Below are positions 32,632 to 41,746 of a DNA stretch of 64,000 bases, piece by piece. The stretch covers positions 62,001-126,000 of the forward strand of contig NZ_CP065958.1 of assembly GCF_041270065.1 (NCBI RefSeq), given 5' to 3'. Source of the DNA: Streptomyces fradiae (GTDB lineage: Bacteria; Actinomycetota; Actinomycetes; Streptomycetales; Streptomycetaceae). The position numbers and the translations under genes were made by a program. A model generated the notes under the pieces. The model saw only the letters and a program-made list of their open reading frames with translations, had not been told where the DNA came from and did not search any database. Positions within the stretch are counted from its first letter, which is position 1; each line of letters starts with the position of its first letter.

Positions 32632-33232
32632 CGGGCCACGCCGGCCGTGTCCCGCCCGGTGAGCAGTGCGTCCACCGTCGAGTCGGGACCCCAAGCCGAG
32701 TCGGGCGTGTACGAGGTCCCGAGGACGGCGCGGGCGGGGCGCCGGTGCGGCGGGCGGCGGCGAGCCGCCGAGGAGCCCCGCCGCGAGCAGCCCGTCCCGC
32801 CGGGCGGCCGGGGCTCGGGCGGAACAGGCCGCCGAGACCGTGCCGGGGCCGCTCCCGGGTGAGCCGCGCGCGGCCGGGCAGGCCGTCGGGGCCGGGCTCG
32901 GGCAGCAGGGCGGCGTGCCGGGCAGCGACGCTCCGTCAACTCCCGGAGACGGGTGCCCGTCTCGCCGTCGACGCCACCTGCGGCGGCGATTTCGGCGGCG
33001 ACGGAGCACGCGGGCCGCGTCCGTTCCACCGCCCGCAGCGCGGCACCACTCCCGGCCCGGCCGGGCCGGGAAGATCGAGGCGGCGCAGGCCCTCCTCGCA
33101 CTGCCCCACCGGGCACGGTTCCAGGTCGGCATGGAGCCGTCACCGTGCGTCACCGGGTACCTCTCCCGTAGGACACCGCGTACGGCCGGAGGCGGCGCGC
33201 AGCGACGCCCGGAAAAAAATCTTGGCCGGTGG
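32632..33232. other. 600-base stretch without a supported gene
   Basis: Between the Clp-N gene and the ECF42 promoter no frame shows coding-like codon use over its length. On the minus strand, pieces in different frames look protein-like (for example RAVERTRPACSVAAEIAAAGG near 33000 and GTSYTPDSAWGPDS near 32700), separated by frame changes. That pattern fits a decayed gene, but I cannot name it and no single open frame can be defended. Confidence 0.3.
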
Positions 33233-33259
33233 TGTCGAGAACGCGTGGCCGGCTCCGTC
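33233..33259 (+). promoter_or_regulatory. ECF42-type promoter of the DGPF operon
   Basis: TGTCGA (33233-33238), 17 bases, CGTC (33256-33259). This is the target promoter form reported for ECF42 sigma factors in Streptomyces (TGTCGA at -35, CG(A/T)C at -10) and it lies 51 bases before the DGPF gene, in front of an ECF42 gene. Autoregulation follows. Confidence 0.75.
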
Positions 33260-33309
33260 CCCGGTGTGAACGCGACCAGAATGGTCGCACCGCACCGAGG
33301 AGAGAGATC

Positions 33310-33717
33310 ATGGCCAAGTACCTGCTTCTGAAGCACTACCGCGGCGCTCCGGACGCGGTCAACTGCGTCCCCATGGACCAGTGGACGCCGGACGAGATCA
33401 CGGCTCACATGCAGTACATGCACGACTTCGCGGCGCGCCTGGAGAAGACCGGCGAGTTCGTCGACGGGCAGGCGCTGGCGCCCGAGGGGGCGTGGGTGAG
33501 GTACGACGGGGAGGGGCGGCCGCCGGTCACCGACGGGCCGTTCGCCGAGACGAAGGACCTCATCGCGGGGTGGATGGTGATCGACGTCGACTCGTACGAG
33601 CGGGCGGTCGAGCTCGCGGGCGAGCTGTCGGCGGCGCCGGGGGCGGGCGGGGAGCCGATCCACGAGTGGCTGGAGCTGCGCCCCTTCCTCACCGAGCCGC
33701 CCACCGTCACGGAGTGA
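33310..33717 (+). CDS. DGPF (YCII-related) protein
   Basis: A 135-residue small alpha/beta protein of the YCII-related fold with the DGPF signature at residues 75-78 (VTDGPFAETKD). Biochemical function is unknown. DGPF genes are the standard neighbours and targets of ECF42 sigma factors. GAGGAGAGAG precedes the ATG. The stop is two bases before the ATG of the sigma gene, so both are made from the same message. The promoter is the ECF42-type one at 33233. Confidence 0.9.
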   Translation: MAKYLLLKHYRGAPDAVNCVPMDQWTPDEITAHMQYMHDFAARLEKTGEFVDGQALAPEGAWVRYDGEGRPPVTDGPFAETKDLIAGWMVIDVDSYERAVELAGELSAAPGAGGEPIHEWLELRPFLTEPPTVTE

Positions 33718-33719
33718 TC

Positions 33720-34865
33720 ATGGACGAGGCGCTGCTGCGCCGTCTGACGCCGGGCGTGCTCACGGTCCTCGTCCGCCGCGGAGCCGATTTCGCGGCGGCC
33801 GAGGACGCCGTGCAGGACGCGCTGGTGGAGGCGGTGCGGGTGTGGCCGGCCGAGCCGCCGCGCGATCCGAAGGGCTGGCTGGTGACGGTGGCCTGGCGCA
33901 AGTTCCTCGACGCGACGCGGGCGGACGCCGCCCGGCGGCGGCGCGAGGAACGTGTGGAGGTGGAGCCGGAGCCCGGGCCCGCCGCGCAGGCGGACGACAC
34001 GCTGCGGCTCTACTTCCTGTGCGCGCACCCGTCGCTGTCGCCGTCGTCCGCGGTCGCGCTGACGCTGCGCGCCGTGGGCGGGCTGACGACACGCCAGATC
34101 GCCGCGGCGTATCTGGTGCCCGAGGCGACGATGGCGCAGCGCATCAGCCGCGCCAAGCGGACGGTCTCGGACGTGCGGTTCGACCGGCCGGGGGATGTCG
34201 GGACGGTGCTGCGGGTCCTCTACCTGGTGTTCAACGAGGGCTATTCGGGTGACGTCGACCTCGCCGCGGAGGCGATCCGGCTCACCCGGCAGCTGGCGGC
34301 GGCGATCGACCACCCCGAGGTGGCGGGGCTGCTCGCCCTGATGCTGCTCCATCACGCGCGGCGGGCGAGCCGGACGGGACCCGACGGCGGTCTCGTACCG
34401 CTCGCCGAGCAGGACCGGCGCCGGTGGGACACGACGCTGATCGCCGAGGGGGTGGAGATCCTGCAGGCGGCGCTGGCCCGGGACCGGCTGGGCGAGTTCC
34501 AGGCGCAGGCGGCGATCGCGGCGCTGCACGCGGACGCGCCGACGGCCGGGGAGACGGACTGGGTGCAGATCGTGGAGTGGTACGACGAGCTGGCGCGGTT
34601 CAACGACAGCCCGGTCGTCCGGCTCAACCGCGCCGTCGCCGTCGGCGAGGCCGACGGTCCGCGCGCGGGCCTCGCCGCCCTCGCGGACCTCGACTCCGCG
34701 CTGCCCCGGTACGCCGCGGCCGCCGCCTACCTCCACGAGCGCGCCGGTGACCTGACGACGGCGGCGCGGCTGTACGCGGACGCGGCCCACCAGGCGCCGA
34801 ACCTCGCCGAGCGGGACTATCTGACCCGGCAGGCGGCGCGGCTCAACACCCGGCTGCGGGGGTGA
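33720..34865 (+). CDS. ECF42-type RNA polymerase sigma factor
   Basis: A 381-residue ECF sigma factor of group 42. Sigma region 2 lies at about 5-70 (AAEDAVQDALVEA), region 4 at about 105-155 (RQIAAAYLVPEATMAQRISRAK). The NEGY motif (LVFNEGYSG) is at about 170-177, and a 200-residue TPR-like C-terminal extension typical of the group follows. ECF42 members have no classical anti-sigma factor; the C-terminal extension is thought to control activity. It follows the DGPF gene by two bases. The recognised promoter upstream suggests it drives its own operon. Confidence 0.93.
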   Translation: MDEALLRRLTPGVLTVLVRRGADFAAAEDAVQDALVEAVRVWPAEPPRDPKGWLVTVAWRKFLDATRADAARRRREERVEVEPEPGPAAQADDTLRLYFLCAHPSLSPSSAVALTLRAVGGLTTRQIAAAYLVPEATMAQRISRAKRTVSDVRFDRPGDVGTVLRVLYLVFNEGYSGDVDLAAEAIRLTRQLAAAIDHPEVAGLLALMLLHHARRASRTGPDGGLVPLAEQDRRRWDTTLIAEGVEILQAALARDRLGEFQAQAAIAALHADAPTAGETDWVQIVEWYDELARFNDSPVVRLNRAVAVGEADGPRAGLAALADLDSALPRYAAAAAYLHERAGDLTTAARLYADAAHQAPNLAERDYLTRQAARLNTRLRG

Positions 34866-34889
34866 CGGGCGGGCGGAGTACATGCCGGA

Positions 34890-35426
34890 TCAGTTCCCCG
34901 GGTCCGGCTCCGGGGCAAGGGCCCGCTCCCCGTCCGTACCCCTGCCGCGCAGCAGCGCCCTGGCCGCCTCGATGGCCTCCGTCTCCAGGACTTCGACGGC
35001 GACGCCCCAGGACTCCTCCCAGGAGTCGAGTGTCACCGAGCAGTCGATCAGCGCGTCCAGCTCCTCGGGGCGGCCCAGCTCGTCGGCGACCTCGGCCCGG
35101 ATCAGGTACGCGCCGGAGGCGGGGTCGAGCGAGCCGTCGACCATCTGCTCGGCCGTCCAGAGGGCGAAGGCCCAGGCGGCGGCCCGGGGCTCCGCGGGCG
35201 CGCGGAAGGCGAGCCCGAGTTCGTCGAGGACCCGTTCGAAGAGCTCCGGTGCCTCGGGCTCCTCGCTCCGCAGAAGGCCGGCGAGCTCCGGCAGCGACGG
35301 GCTGTCGACGCCGACGAGCAGCGCGTCGAGGCCCGCCTGGATGAGCTGGTCGGAGCCGACGTGCCGCCCGAAGGCTCTCAGCCGCGCCAGGTATCCGAAT
35401 CGGGTGAGGGCCGCGGCCTGGTTCAT
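34890..35426 (-). CDS. hypothetical protein, helical
   Basis: A 178-residue protein I do not recognise. It is rich in helices (MNQAAALTRFGYLARLRAFG at the start; EELDALIDCSV and EEAWG later) with an acidic character and no membrane segment. The gene is convergent with the sigma gene and divergent from the M20 peptidase gene, 93 bases apart. Codon use is normal and it resembles conserved Streptomyces proteins of similar length, so it is likely real. It might share the divergent region with the peptidase. Confidence 0.65.
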   Translation of the reverse strand: MNQAAALTRFGYLARLRAFGRHVGSDQLIQAGLDALLVGVDSPSLPELAGLLRSEEPEAPELFERVLDELGLAFRAPAEPRAAAWAFALWTAEQMVDGSLDPASGAYLIRAEVADELGRPEELDALIDCSVTLDSWEESWGVAVEVLETEAIEAARALLRGRGTDGERALAPEPDPGN

Positions 35427-35519
35427 CACGTCGGTCTTCTCCGGGTGGCGGTGGACTGGGACGTCCGACCCTCGCACATGCGAGGCTTGCTCCCGCGCAG
35501 CCGTCCACGAGGAGGAAGC

Positions 35520-36701
35520 ATGCGGCGGACACCGGCCGACGTCGGAGCCGTGGTCGAGCTCGCGCAGGAGCTCGTGCGGCGGCCGAGCCGGGGTGGGGTC
35601 GACCCGTACGGGCCGGTGCTCGAGGTCCTTGAGGGCTGGCTCGGCGAGCGGGGGTTGCCCCATCGGCGGCTGACCTCGACCGACGAGCAGGCCGTCGGGG
35701 TGCTCGTCGAGGTCCGGGGCGGGCGGCCGGGGCCTTGGTGGGTGCTGGACGCGTGTGTGGACACCGCGCCGTTCGGGGACACCGGCCGCTGGTCGTTCTC
35801 CCCCACGTCCGGGGAGGTGCGTGACGGGTGGCTGCTCGGGCGCGGGGCGGCCGACTCGAAGCTGGCCGCGGCGCTGTTCTGTCACCTCGCCGCCGATCTC
35901 GCGCCGCGCGCGGAGGAGTTCGCCGGCGGGCTGGCCGTCCTGCTCGACGTGGACGAGCACACGGGTGGTTTCGGGGGCGCCCGCGCGTACCTCGCCGATC
36001 CGCGGACCCCGAAGCCGGCCGGGGTGCTGATCGGCTATCCGGGCCTGGACGAGGTCGTCGTGGGCGGGCGAGGGCTGTGGCGGGCGACGCTCACGGTGTA
36101 CGGCGAGGCCGGGCATTCCGGTGCGCGGCGGACGGCCGTCGGGGCGATCGGGCGGGCCGCGCATCTCGTCGGTCTGCTCGACGCCGCCGAACTCCCCGGC
36201 CCGGACCGGGACTCCGGCTTTCCGCTCGGCCCGAAGCTGACGGTGACCTCGTTCCACGGCGGCGAGGGCTTCTCCGTCACCCCGGACCGGGTGGACGTCA
36301 ACGTCGACGTGCGGACGACGCCGGAGTTCGGTGCGGGGGCGGCCGCCGGTCTCGTACGGCGGGAGGTCGCCGCGCTCGATGCCGTACGGCCCGGGCCGCG
36401 GCCGACCGGGATCGCCGAGGTGACGGACTGGCCGGCGTACCGGCTCGACGCCGGGCGGCAGCCCGCGGCGGCGCTGCTCGGTGCCGCGCGGGACGCCGGG
36501 CTGGTGGTGCGGGCGAAGACCGCGGGGCCGTCGAACATCGGGAATCTGCTCGCCGGTGCGGGGATCCCGGCGACGGCCGGGTTCGGTGTCCCGTACGAGG
36601 GGCTGCACGGGATCGACGAGCGGGCCTCGCTGGCCGAGCTGCCGGCGGTGTACGCCGTGTACCGCCGGGCCGTGCTCGGCCTGCTCGGCGCGGCGGACTG
36701 A
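35520..36701 (+). CDS. M20-family metallopeptidase with altered metal ligands
   Basis: A 393-residue M20/ArgE/DapE-fold amidohydrolase or dipeptidase. The usual GHxD first ligand is Cys79-Val-Asp81 (DACVDTAP). The bridging Asp112 is present (GRGAADSKL). The base-ligand pair DEE is Asp-Glu146-His147 (DVDEHTGG), so the catalytic Glu is kept but its metal-binding neighbour is His. The late SNIGNLLAGAG and a C-terminal His (EGLHGIDE) are there. Cys and His can bind zinc, so it may be active with different specificity. GGAGGAAG precedes the ATG. Convergent with the ClpP-like gene 18 bases away. Confidence 0.85.
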   Translation: MRRTPADVGAVVELAQELVRRPSRGGVDPYGPVLEVLEGWLGERGLPHRRLTSTDEQAVGVLVEVRGGRPGPWWVLDACVDTAPFGDTGRWSFSPTSGEVRDGWLLGRGAADSKLAAALFCHLAADLAPRAEEFAGGLAVLLDVDEHTGGFGGARAYLADPRTPKPAGVLIGYPGLDEVVVGGRGLWRATLTVYGEAGHSGARRTAVGAIGRAAHLVGLLDAAELPGPDRDSGFPLGPKLTVTSFHGGEGFSVTPDRVDVNVDVRTTPEFGAGAAAGLVRREVAALDAVRPGPRPTGIAEVTDWPAYRLDAGRQPAAALLGAARDAGLVVRAKTAGPSNIGNLLAGAGIPATAGFGVPYEGLHGIDERASLAELPAVYAVYRRAVLGLLGAAD

Positions 36702-36719
36702 CCCCGGTCCCCCGGTCCG

Positions 36720-37352
36720 TCAGGGCGCGGGCGAGGCGGTGTCGAGAACGCGGTCGATGAGGCCGTACTCCATGGCCTCCGCCGGGGTGAGCCAGCGGTC
36801 GTCGGCGAAGTCCCGTACCACCTGGGCGACTTCGCGGTGGGTGAAGTCCGCGAGCAGGTCGGCGATACGGTCGCGGCTGTAGCGCAGTTCCTCGTGGCTG
36901 GTGCCCTCGGCGGTGCCGGTGGGGGGCTGGGCGAAGTCCGGCAGGTGGAGCATCATGCGGGCGTTGGGGAGGGCGTAGCGCTTGCCGGGGGTGCCGGCGG
37001 AGACCAGGAACTGGGCCATCGAGGCGCAGTAGCCGAGGCCGATGGTGACGACGTCGTTGCCGATGTGCCGTATGACGTCGTAGATCGCCATGCCGGCGGG
37101 GACGGATCCGCCGGGCGAGTTGATGTAGAGGGTGATCGGGCGGTCGTTCTCGGCGGCGAGGAGGAGCAGCTCGGCGGTGACGCGGTCGGCGGTCGCGCCG
37201 GTGATCGGCTCGCTGATGTGGACGATGCCGTGCCGCAGCAGCCGCTCGACGACGGGGTCCGGCTCGGGACTGCCGGAACTGCCGGAACCGCCGGCGCCGC
37301 CGGAAGCGCCCGTACCGGGACCGCCGGTCGGCTCGTCGGGGGCAGGGGTCAT
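36720..37352 (-). CDS. ClpP-like serine protease
   Basis: A 210-residue ClpP-fold peptidase. Ser111 is in GLGYCASMAQF, His136 in RMMLHLPDF, and Asp in ADDRWLTPAEAMEYGLID; the triad is therefore intact. An extra 35-residue Gly/Ser/Pro-rich N-terminus precedes the domain. GGAGGG lies eight bases before the ATG. It stands alone, with no Clp ATPase beside it, and is divergent from the LacI-type regulator across 271 bases. It is more like the accessory ClpP paralogues of Streptomyces than the clpP1P2 pair. Confidence 0.9.
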   Translation of the reverse strand: MTPAPDEPTGGPGTGASGGAGGSGSSGSPEPDPVVERLLRHGIVHISEPITGATADRVTAELLLLAAENDRPITLYINSPGGSVPAGMAIYDVIRHIGNDVVTIGLGYCASMAQFLVSAGTPGKRYALPNARMMLHLPDFAQPPTGTAEGTSHEELRYSRDRIADLLADFTHREVAQVVRDFADDRWLTPAEAMEYGLIDRVLDTASPAP

Positions 37353-37543
37353 ACCGGGGTTCCCTCCTGCGGCGCGGGGCGGGTGGAGCGGGGCGGAGCG
37401 GGGGCGGGCGACGGACCGGACAGCGGGGCGAAGGCCCGTACCGCCCTCGTACGGCGTACCTCTGCAGGCGTTCCCTGCGCTCCGCCCGGCATCACAGCCG
37501 CCAGCCGATCGGAGTAGCCGCGCGGGGTGCGCGCCCCGCATGC

Positions 37544-37557
37544 TGGGAGCGCTCTCA
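37544..37557. promoter_or_regulatory. CebR-type operator before the LacI gene
   Basis: TGGGAGCGCTCTCA is one base from the palindrome TGGGAGCGCTCCCA known for CebR. It is followed at 37577 by TATCCT, so it lies over the -35 region of the regulator's own promoter. It matches the operators at 41637 and 41789. Confidence 0.8.
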
Positions 37558-37623
37558 GAGCCTGCCGTGCAGCGTCTATCCTGATCGGCGTCGGACCGGC
37601 CGTCCGGAACGGAGGAACGGGGA

Positions 37624-38658
37624 GTGCCTGCCTTGCCCGAGGAGACCACGGAGTCGTCCCGCCCCACCCTGGAGGCCGTCGCGGCGCGGGCCGGGGTGTC
37701 CCGTGCGACGGTCTCGCGGGTCGTCAACGGCGGCGCGGGCGTGCGGCAGCCGCTGGTGGACCGGGTGCGCGAGGCGGTCGAGGAGCTCGGCTACGTACCG
37801 AACCAGGCCGCGCGTTCCCTGGTGACACGGCGGCAGGGCGCGGTCGCGGTCATCATCGCGGAGCCGGAGTTCCGGATCTTCTCCGATCCGTTCTTCGAGC
37901 AGCAGGTGCGCGGCATCAGCCGGGAGCTGACCGCCCGTGACACCCAGCTCGTGCTGCTGTGGGTGGAGGGTCCCGGGGACCACGGGCGGATCGCGCGCTA
38001 TCTGGACGGCGGGCATGTGGACGGGGCGCTCGCGTTCTCGCTGCACAGCGACGACCGGCTGCCGGCGCTGATCGCGCGGAGCCGCGTCCCCGCGGTGTTC
38101 GGGGGCCGGCCGGCGGCCTCGGGGCCGGCCGTGCCGTATGTCGACTGCGACAACCGGGGCGGGGCGCGGGACGCGGTGCGGCACCTGGTGTCGCTTGGGC
38201 GGGAGCGGATCGCGCATCTCGCGGGTCCGCGCGACCAGACCTCGGCGCTCGACCGGATCGCCGGGTATCACGACGTGCTGGTGGACGCCGATCCCGAGCT
38301 GCTGTGCCAGGGCGACTTCACGCGGGAGAGCGGGGCTCGCGCGATGGCCGAGCTGCTCGACCGGCGGCCGGACGTCGATGCCGTCTTCGCGTCGAACGAC
38401 CTGATGGCGGCGGGCGCGCTGCGGACGCTGCGCGAGCGCGGGGTCCGGGTGCCGGAGGACATCGCGGTGGTCGGTTTCGACGACATGGAGTCGGTGGTGC
38501 GGGAGACCGATCCCGCGCTGACGACGGTCCGTCAGGACATCGAGGGCATGGGGCGGTTGATGGTCCGGCTGCTCATGCGGCTGCTCGACGGGGCGGCGGA
38601 CGCGGCGACGGCGTCGGTGATCACGGAGACACGTCTGGTGCGGCGGGCCTCGGCCTGA
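37624..38658 (+). CDS. LacI-family regulator of the beta-glucan island (CebR-like)
   Basis: A 344-residue LacI/GalR repressor. The N-terminal HTH is TLEAVAARAGVSRATVSRVV, followed by the hinge helix (NQAARSLVTRR) and a periplasmic-binding-like sugar domain. GGAGGAACGGGGA precedes the GTG. Operators TGGGAGCGCTCTCA at its own promoter and TGAGAGCGCTCTCA twice at the glucanase-importer region make it the likely repressor of the island, released by imported beta-gluco-oligosaccharides. Convergent with the glucanase gene, separated by a strong hairpin. Confidence 0.92.
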   Translation: MPALPEETTESSRPTLEAVAARAGVSRATVSRVVNGGAGVRQPLVDRVREAVEELGYVPNQAARSLVTRRQGAVAVIIAEPEFRIFSDPFFEQQVRGISRELTARDTQLVLLWVEGPGDHGRIARYLDGGHVDGALAFSLHSDDRLPALIARSRVPAVFGGRPAASGPAVPYVDCDNRGGARDAVRHLVSLGRERIAHLAGPRDQTSALDRIAGYHDVLVDADPELLCQGDFTRESGARAMAELLDRRPDVDAVFASNDLMAAGALRTLRERGVRVPEDIAVVGFDDMESVVRETDPALTTVRQDIEGMGRLMVRLLMRLLDGAADAATASVITETRLVRRASA

Positions 38659-38698
38659 CGCGGAGGGACGGAAGGGCGGTACGGCGGGCAGGACAGCA

Positions 38699-38735
38699 GG
38701 GCGGCGGCGTGGCCGCCGTGGCCACGCCGCCGCCC
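38699..38735. terminator. bidirectional terminator
   Basis: GGGCGGCGGCGTGGCC (38699-38714) pairs perfectly with GGCCACGCCGCCGCCC (38720-38735) over a 5-base loop, placed between the convergent regulator and glucanase genes. Confidence 0.85.
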
Positions 38736-38755
38736 CCTCCCAGTGGGACCCCGTC

Positions 38756-41557
38756 TCAGTCGTACGGAATGACCAGGACGGAGTCCGCCGCGCCGGTCCG
38801 CAGCCGGGAGTCGGCGTTGCCGATGGCGCTCCAGACCTCCAGGCGTACGGTGCCGCCGGTCAGGTTGCCGAGGGTGCCGGTGGCGGCCTGCAGGCCGCGG
38901 TTCTGGTTGTACTCCTCCCAGCCGGTCACCGGGTCGGTGGCGAAGTAGTGGTAGGTCTCGATGCGTTCGAAGGTGCCGTCGCCGGTGAGGTCGTAGCTGA
39001 CGCGGACCTGCTGGCCGAGGCCGACGGCGGTGCCGGCGTCCACCGGGAGCCGGAAGGCGGTCGAACCGCCCGCCCTCAGCGTGCCGTTGACGCCACGGGC
39101 CTCGTAGACGAGCGGGCGGTACGGGGTGCCGTCGTGGTTGGTGCCGCCGGCCGAAGGGATGGTGTCGCTGCCGGCCGTGCCGTCGGTGGCGGTGCTGAGG
39201 GTGCCGCCGGAGCGCGGGCGGAAGGTGTTGCCGGTGGACGGCTGCGGGTCGGGATCGGGGTCGGGGTCGGGGTCGGTGCCGCCGGTGCCGGTTCCGGTGG
39301 CGGTGGACCAAGCGGGGACGGTGAGGGTCTTGCCGTCGGAGAAGGTGACGGTGCGGGCGGTGGCGCCGTGGTTGTGGGCGGCGTAGGTGCGGACGCCGTT
39401 CTTGGTGAACACGGCGGAGGTCGGCAGATCGCCAGTGACCGACGGGTCGGGGGCGCCGAGGGCGTCGAGGGTGGTGATCCAGTGGTAGGTGTGGGCCTTG
39501 GACTCGCCCGCCTCCGGGGTGTACGCGGCGTTGCCGGCGTCCCACTTGGCGCGGGCGGTCGCGGGGTCGGCGAGCGACTGGAACTCCCAGAGGATGTCGC
39601 GCCATTCGACGGCGGGGCCGCCGTTCTCGCGTTCCATCTCGGCGATGTTGCGGCGGACGGCGTCCTTGCGGGCGGCGAGCTGAAGCGAACCTCCGGTCAT
39701 CGGAAGGACGTTGATGCCGTGGATCTCCTCGGGGTTGGCGGTCCACCAGGTGGCGTAGGCGGCGCCGCTCCCCCACACCATGCCGACGGTGTCGTGGGCG
39801 AAGGAGCCGGGGAAGACCTGCTGGTCGGCGTCGAACCAGTACTGGGCGACGGCCTCGCCCTCGGTGGCGAGGAGATAGCTGCCGAGGTCGCGCAGGGTGG
39901 TGTCGCCGGTGGCGGAGCCCCACAGCACGAGCGCGGCGCTGAGGTTGGTGGACTCCGAGGACGATTCCTGGTTGTTGCCGGCGGCGAAGCCCTGGTGTCC
40001 GGAGGCCCAGCTGTGGCCGGCGTAGACGTCGAAGCCGCGCAGGAAGGGGAAGGCACCGTCGGTACGGCTGGGGTTGGCGGTGTCGCGGATCAGCGTCTTG
40101 ACCATGCCGCCCCAGGCGGAGTCGGCGGCCCAGCCCGGGTCGTACTGGGCGACGATCGCGGCGGCAAGGACGTAGTAGCCGTAGTGGAAGTGGTGGTCGT
40201 TGAGTTCGGTGTCGCTGCCGTACGAGGCGGGGTAGCCGATCAGGGTGCGCCAGTTCTGGTCGTACGCGAACTCGTTGGCGCCGCCGGCGGTGAACCAGTC
40301 CTGCAGGCGGCCCTTGAGCAGGGCGAGGAGCCGGTCGCGCGTCGCGGTCTCGCCGATCTGGTCGGCGACGGGCACGAGTTGGGCGAGCCGGCCGAGGGCT
40401 TTGCCGGTCCAGTAGGTGTCGACGGCCCCGTTGAGCGGGTCGGCGGAGTTGACGACCTCGTTCAGATGGCCGCGCAGCCGGGCGGTGTCGACGGCGTCGG
40501 TGCGGGGCAGCGCGGGCAGGACGGGGGCGGCCTTCTGGACGGTGGTGAAGGCGGTGGCCTCGCGGACCTTCATGGTGCCGCGCGGGGAGACGTACGTGTA
40601 CGGGGTGAGGGCGTCGGTGGTGTGCAGCCACTGGTGGCGGTAGAGGGCCTGGAGGGTGCCGCGTTCGGTGCCCTCCTTGGCCTCGGTGGTGAGGGTGTAG
40701 GTGGCGCGGACGGTGCCGCCGGTGGCGCTCCAGTCGACGCGGGAGCCGGTGACGAAGCTGAAGGCGTACTTCCGGTAGGTGGCGAGCGCGTCGGTGGAGG
40801 GCAGCACGGCGACGGAGAAGTAGTTCCTGCCGCCGAGCCCGGCGCTGATGGTGGTGCCGCTGACGGTCCAGTCGCTGCCGGTGGGTGCGAACAGGGCGTA
40901 GTGGTGGCCGGCGACGGTGACGCCGAGGACGTTGCCCTGGTCGGCGAAGACGGCGGGGGTGCCGGCGGTGGTGACCTGGGCGTTGCCGCCGGTGCCCTGG
41001 GCGTACACGAAGGGGCTGCCGTGGCCGATGGTGGTGCGCAGGGTGCGGGTGCCGTCGGACCAGTAGGGGGTGACGGTCCAGTCGGACCAGGCGTCGGCCC
41101 TGGTGTCGGGGGCGTTGAGCCCGGCGAGGCCGACGGTGAGGTCGCGCTTGTGGGCGAACTCGTACTGGCGCCCGTCGCCCACGATCGCGGGGCTGGTGGG
41201 GTAGCCGATGTCGAGGCCGCCGGCGGTGGCCTGATAGGTGAGCGGGTGCCCGTACATGGGGGTCGACCAGGGGTTGTCCCCGTAGCGCTGGAAGGCGAGT
41301 GAGGACCACCAGTCGTTGGTGGGGACGGGTTTGCCATGGGCGGCCGCGGTGACCTTGGGGGTGACCGGGGTGCCGGTGTTGGTGGTGGGGCCGGAGGTGC
41401 CGGCCGGGCGGGTGTCGGAGTAGCTTCCGGCGCCCACGGGGACGGTGGCTGCGGCCGCGGGGGCCGCACCGGGACCCAGGCCGTATGCGGCGAGGGCGGC
41501 GGCCAGGGTGGCGGCCAGGAGGAGCGAGGCGCCGGAGCGCGGGTGGGGGACTCGCAT
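38756..41557 (-). CDS. secreted GH81 endo-beta-1,3-glucanase
   Basis: A 933-residue secreted enzyme cutting beta-1,3-glucan (laminarin, fungal wall, callose). A signal peptide ends at about residue 37 (AAAA). The GH81 catalytic domain spans about 45-690; key signatures are the NDHHFHYGYY segment near 455-465 and the catalytic Glu pair 531/535 in NNQESSSEST. An Asp-Pro repeat linker (about 757-768) leads to a C-terminal beta-sandwich of unknown type, possibly glucan-binding. Upstream on this strand is TTGACA-18-TACGTT with the CebR-type box just downstream of it. The gene heads the degradation step of the island. Confidence 0.92.
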   Translation of the reverse strand: MRVPHPRSGASLLLAATLAAALAAYGLGPGAAPAAAATVPVGAGSYSDTRPAGTSGPTTNTGTPVTPKVTAAAHGKPVPTNDWWSSLAFQRYGDNPWSTPMYGHPLTYQATAGGLDIGYPTSPAIVGDGRQYEFAHKRDLTVGLAGLNAPDTRADAWSDWTVTPYWSDGTRTLRTTIGHGSPFVYAQGTGGNAQVTTAGTPAVFADQGNVLGVTVAGHHYALFAPTGSDWTVSGTTISAGLGGRNYFSVAVLPSTDALATYRKYAFSFVTGSRVDWSATGGTVRATYTLTTEAKEGTERGTLQALYRHQWLHTTDALTPYTYVSPRGTMKVREATAFTTVQKAAPVLPALPRTDAVDTARLRGHLNEVVNSADPLNGAVDTYWTGKALGRLAQLVPVADQIGETATRDRLLALLKGRLQDWFTAGGANEFAYDQNWRTLIGYPASYGSDTELNDHHFHYGYYVLAAAIVAQYDPGWAADSAWGGMVKTLIRDTANPSRTDGAFPFLRGFDVYAGHSWASGHQGFAAGNNQESSSESTNLSAALVLWGSATGDTTLRDLGSYLLATEGEAVAQYWFDADQQVFPGSFAHDTVGMVWGSGAAYATWWTANPEEIHGINVLPMTGGSLQLAARKDAVRRNIAEMERENGGPAVEWRDILWEFQSLADPATARAKWDAGNAAYTPEAGESKAHTYHWITTLDALGAPDPSVTGDLPTSAVFTKNGVRTYAAHNHGATARTVTFSDGKTLTVPAWSTATGTGTGGTDPDPDPDPDPQPSTGNTFRPRSGGTLSTATDGTAGSDTIPSAGGTNHDGTPYRPLVYEARGVNGTLRAGGSTAFRLPVDAGTAVGLGQQVRVSYDLTGDGTFERIETYHYFATDPVTGWEEYNQNRGLQAATGTLGNLTGGTVRLEVWSAIGNADSRLRTGAADSVLVIPYD

Positions 41558-41636
41558 GGGGAAACACCTCGGGTCGGCAGGTGGGGTGACGACGTGCGGG
41601 TGGCGACGTGCGGTGAGTCAGGTGAGTGAGGGCAGG

Positions 41637-41690
41637 TGAGAGCGCTCTCAGACGGCTGGAAACGTAGGACGCCTCGAACACTGGTGTCAA
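41637..41690 (-). promoter_or_regulatory. glucanase promoter with CebR-type operator
   Basis: Minus strand: TTGACA (41690-41685), 18 bases, TACGTT (41666-41661). The perfect palindrome TGAGAGCGCTCTCA (41637-41650) lies 11 bases downstream of the -10, covering roughly +5 to +18, a position that blocks clearance of the polymerase. Confidence 0.8.
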
Positions 41691-41746
41691 TACATGACGC
41701 AACATCTGAAGTCCGTGCGGTTTCAGGGCCGTTACGCGTTCGACTC

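Noticed and set aside
36733..36743. A second TGTCGAGAACGCG string like the ECF42 -35.
   Set aside because: It lies within the coding sequence of the ClpP-like gene with no suitable -10 or downstream start.
38948..41302. A 784-codon plus-strand frame rich in Gly/Ala/Val.
   Set aside because: It lies antisense to the GH81 gene and follows its codon structure; no domain is visible.
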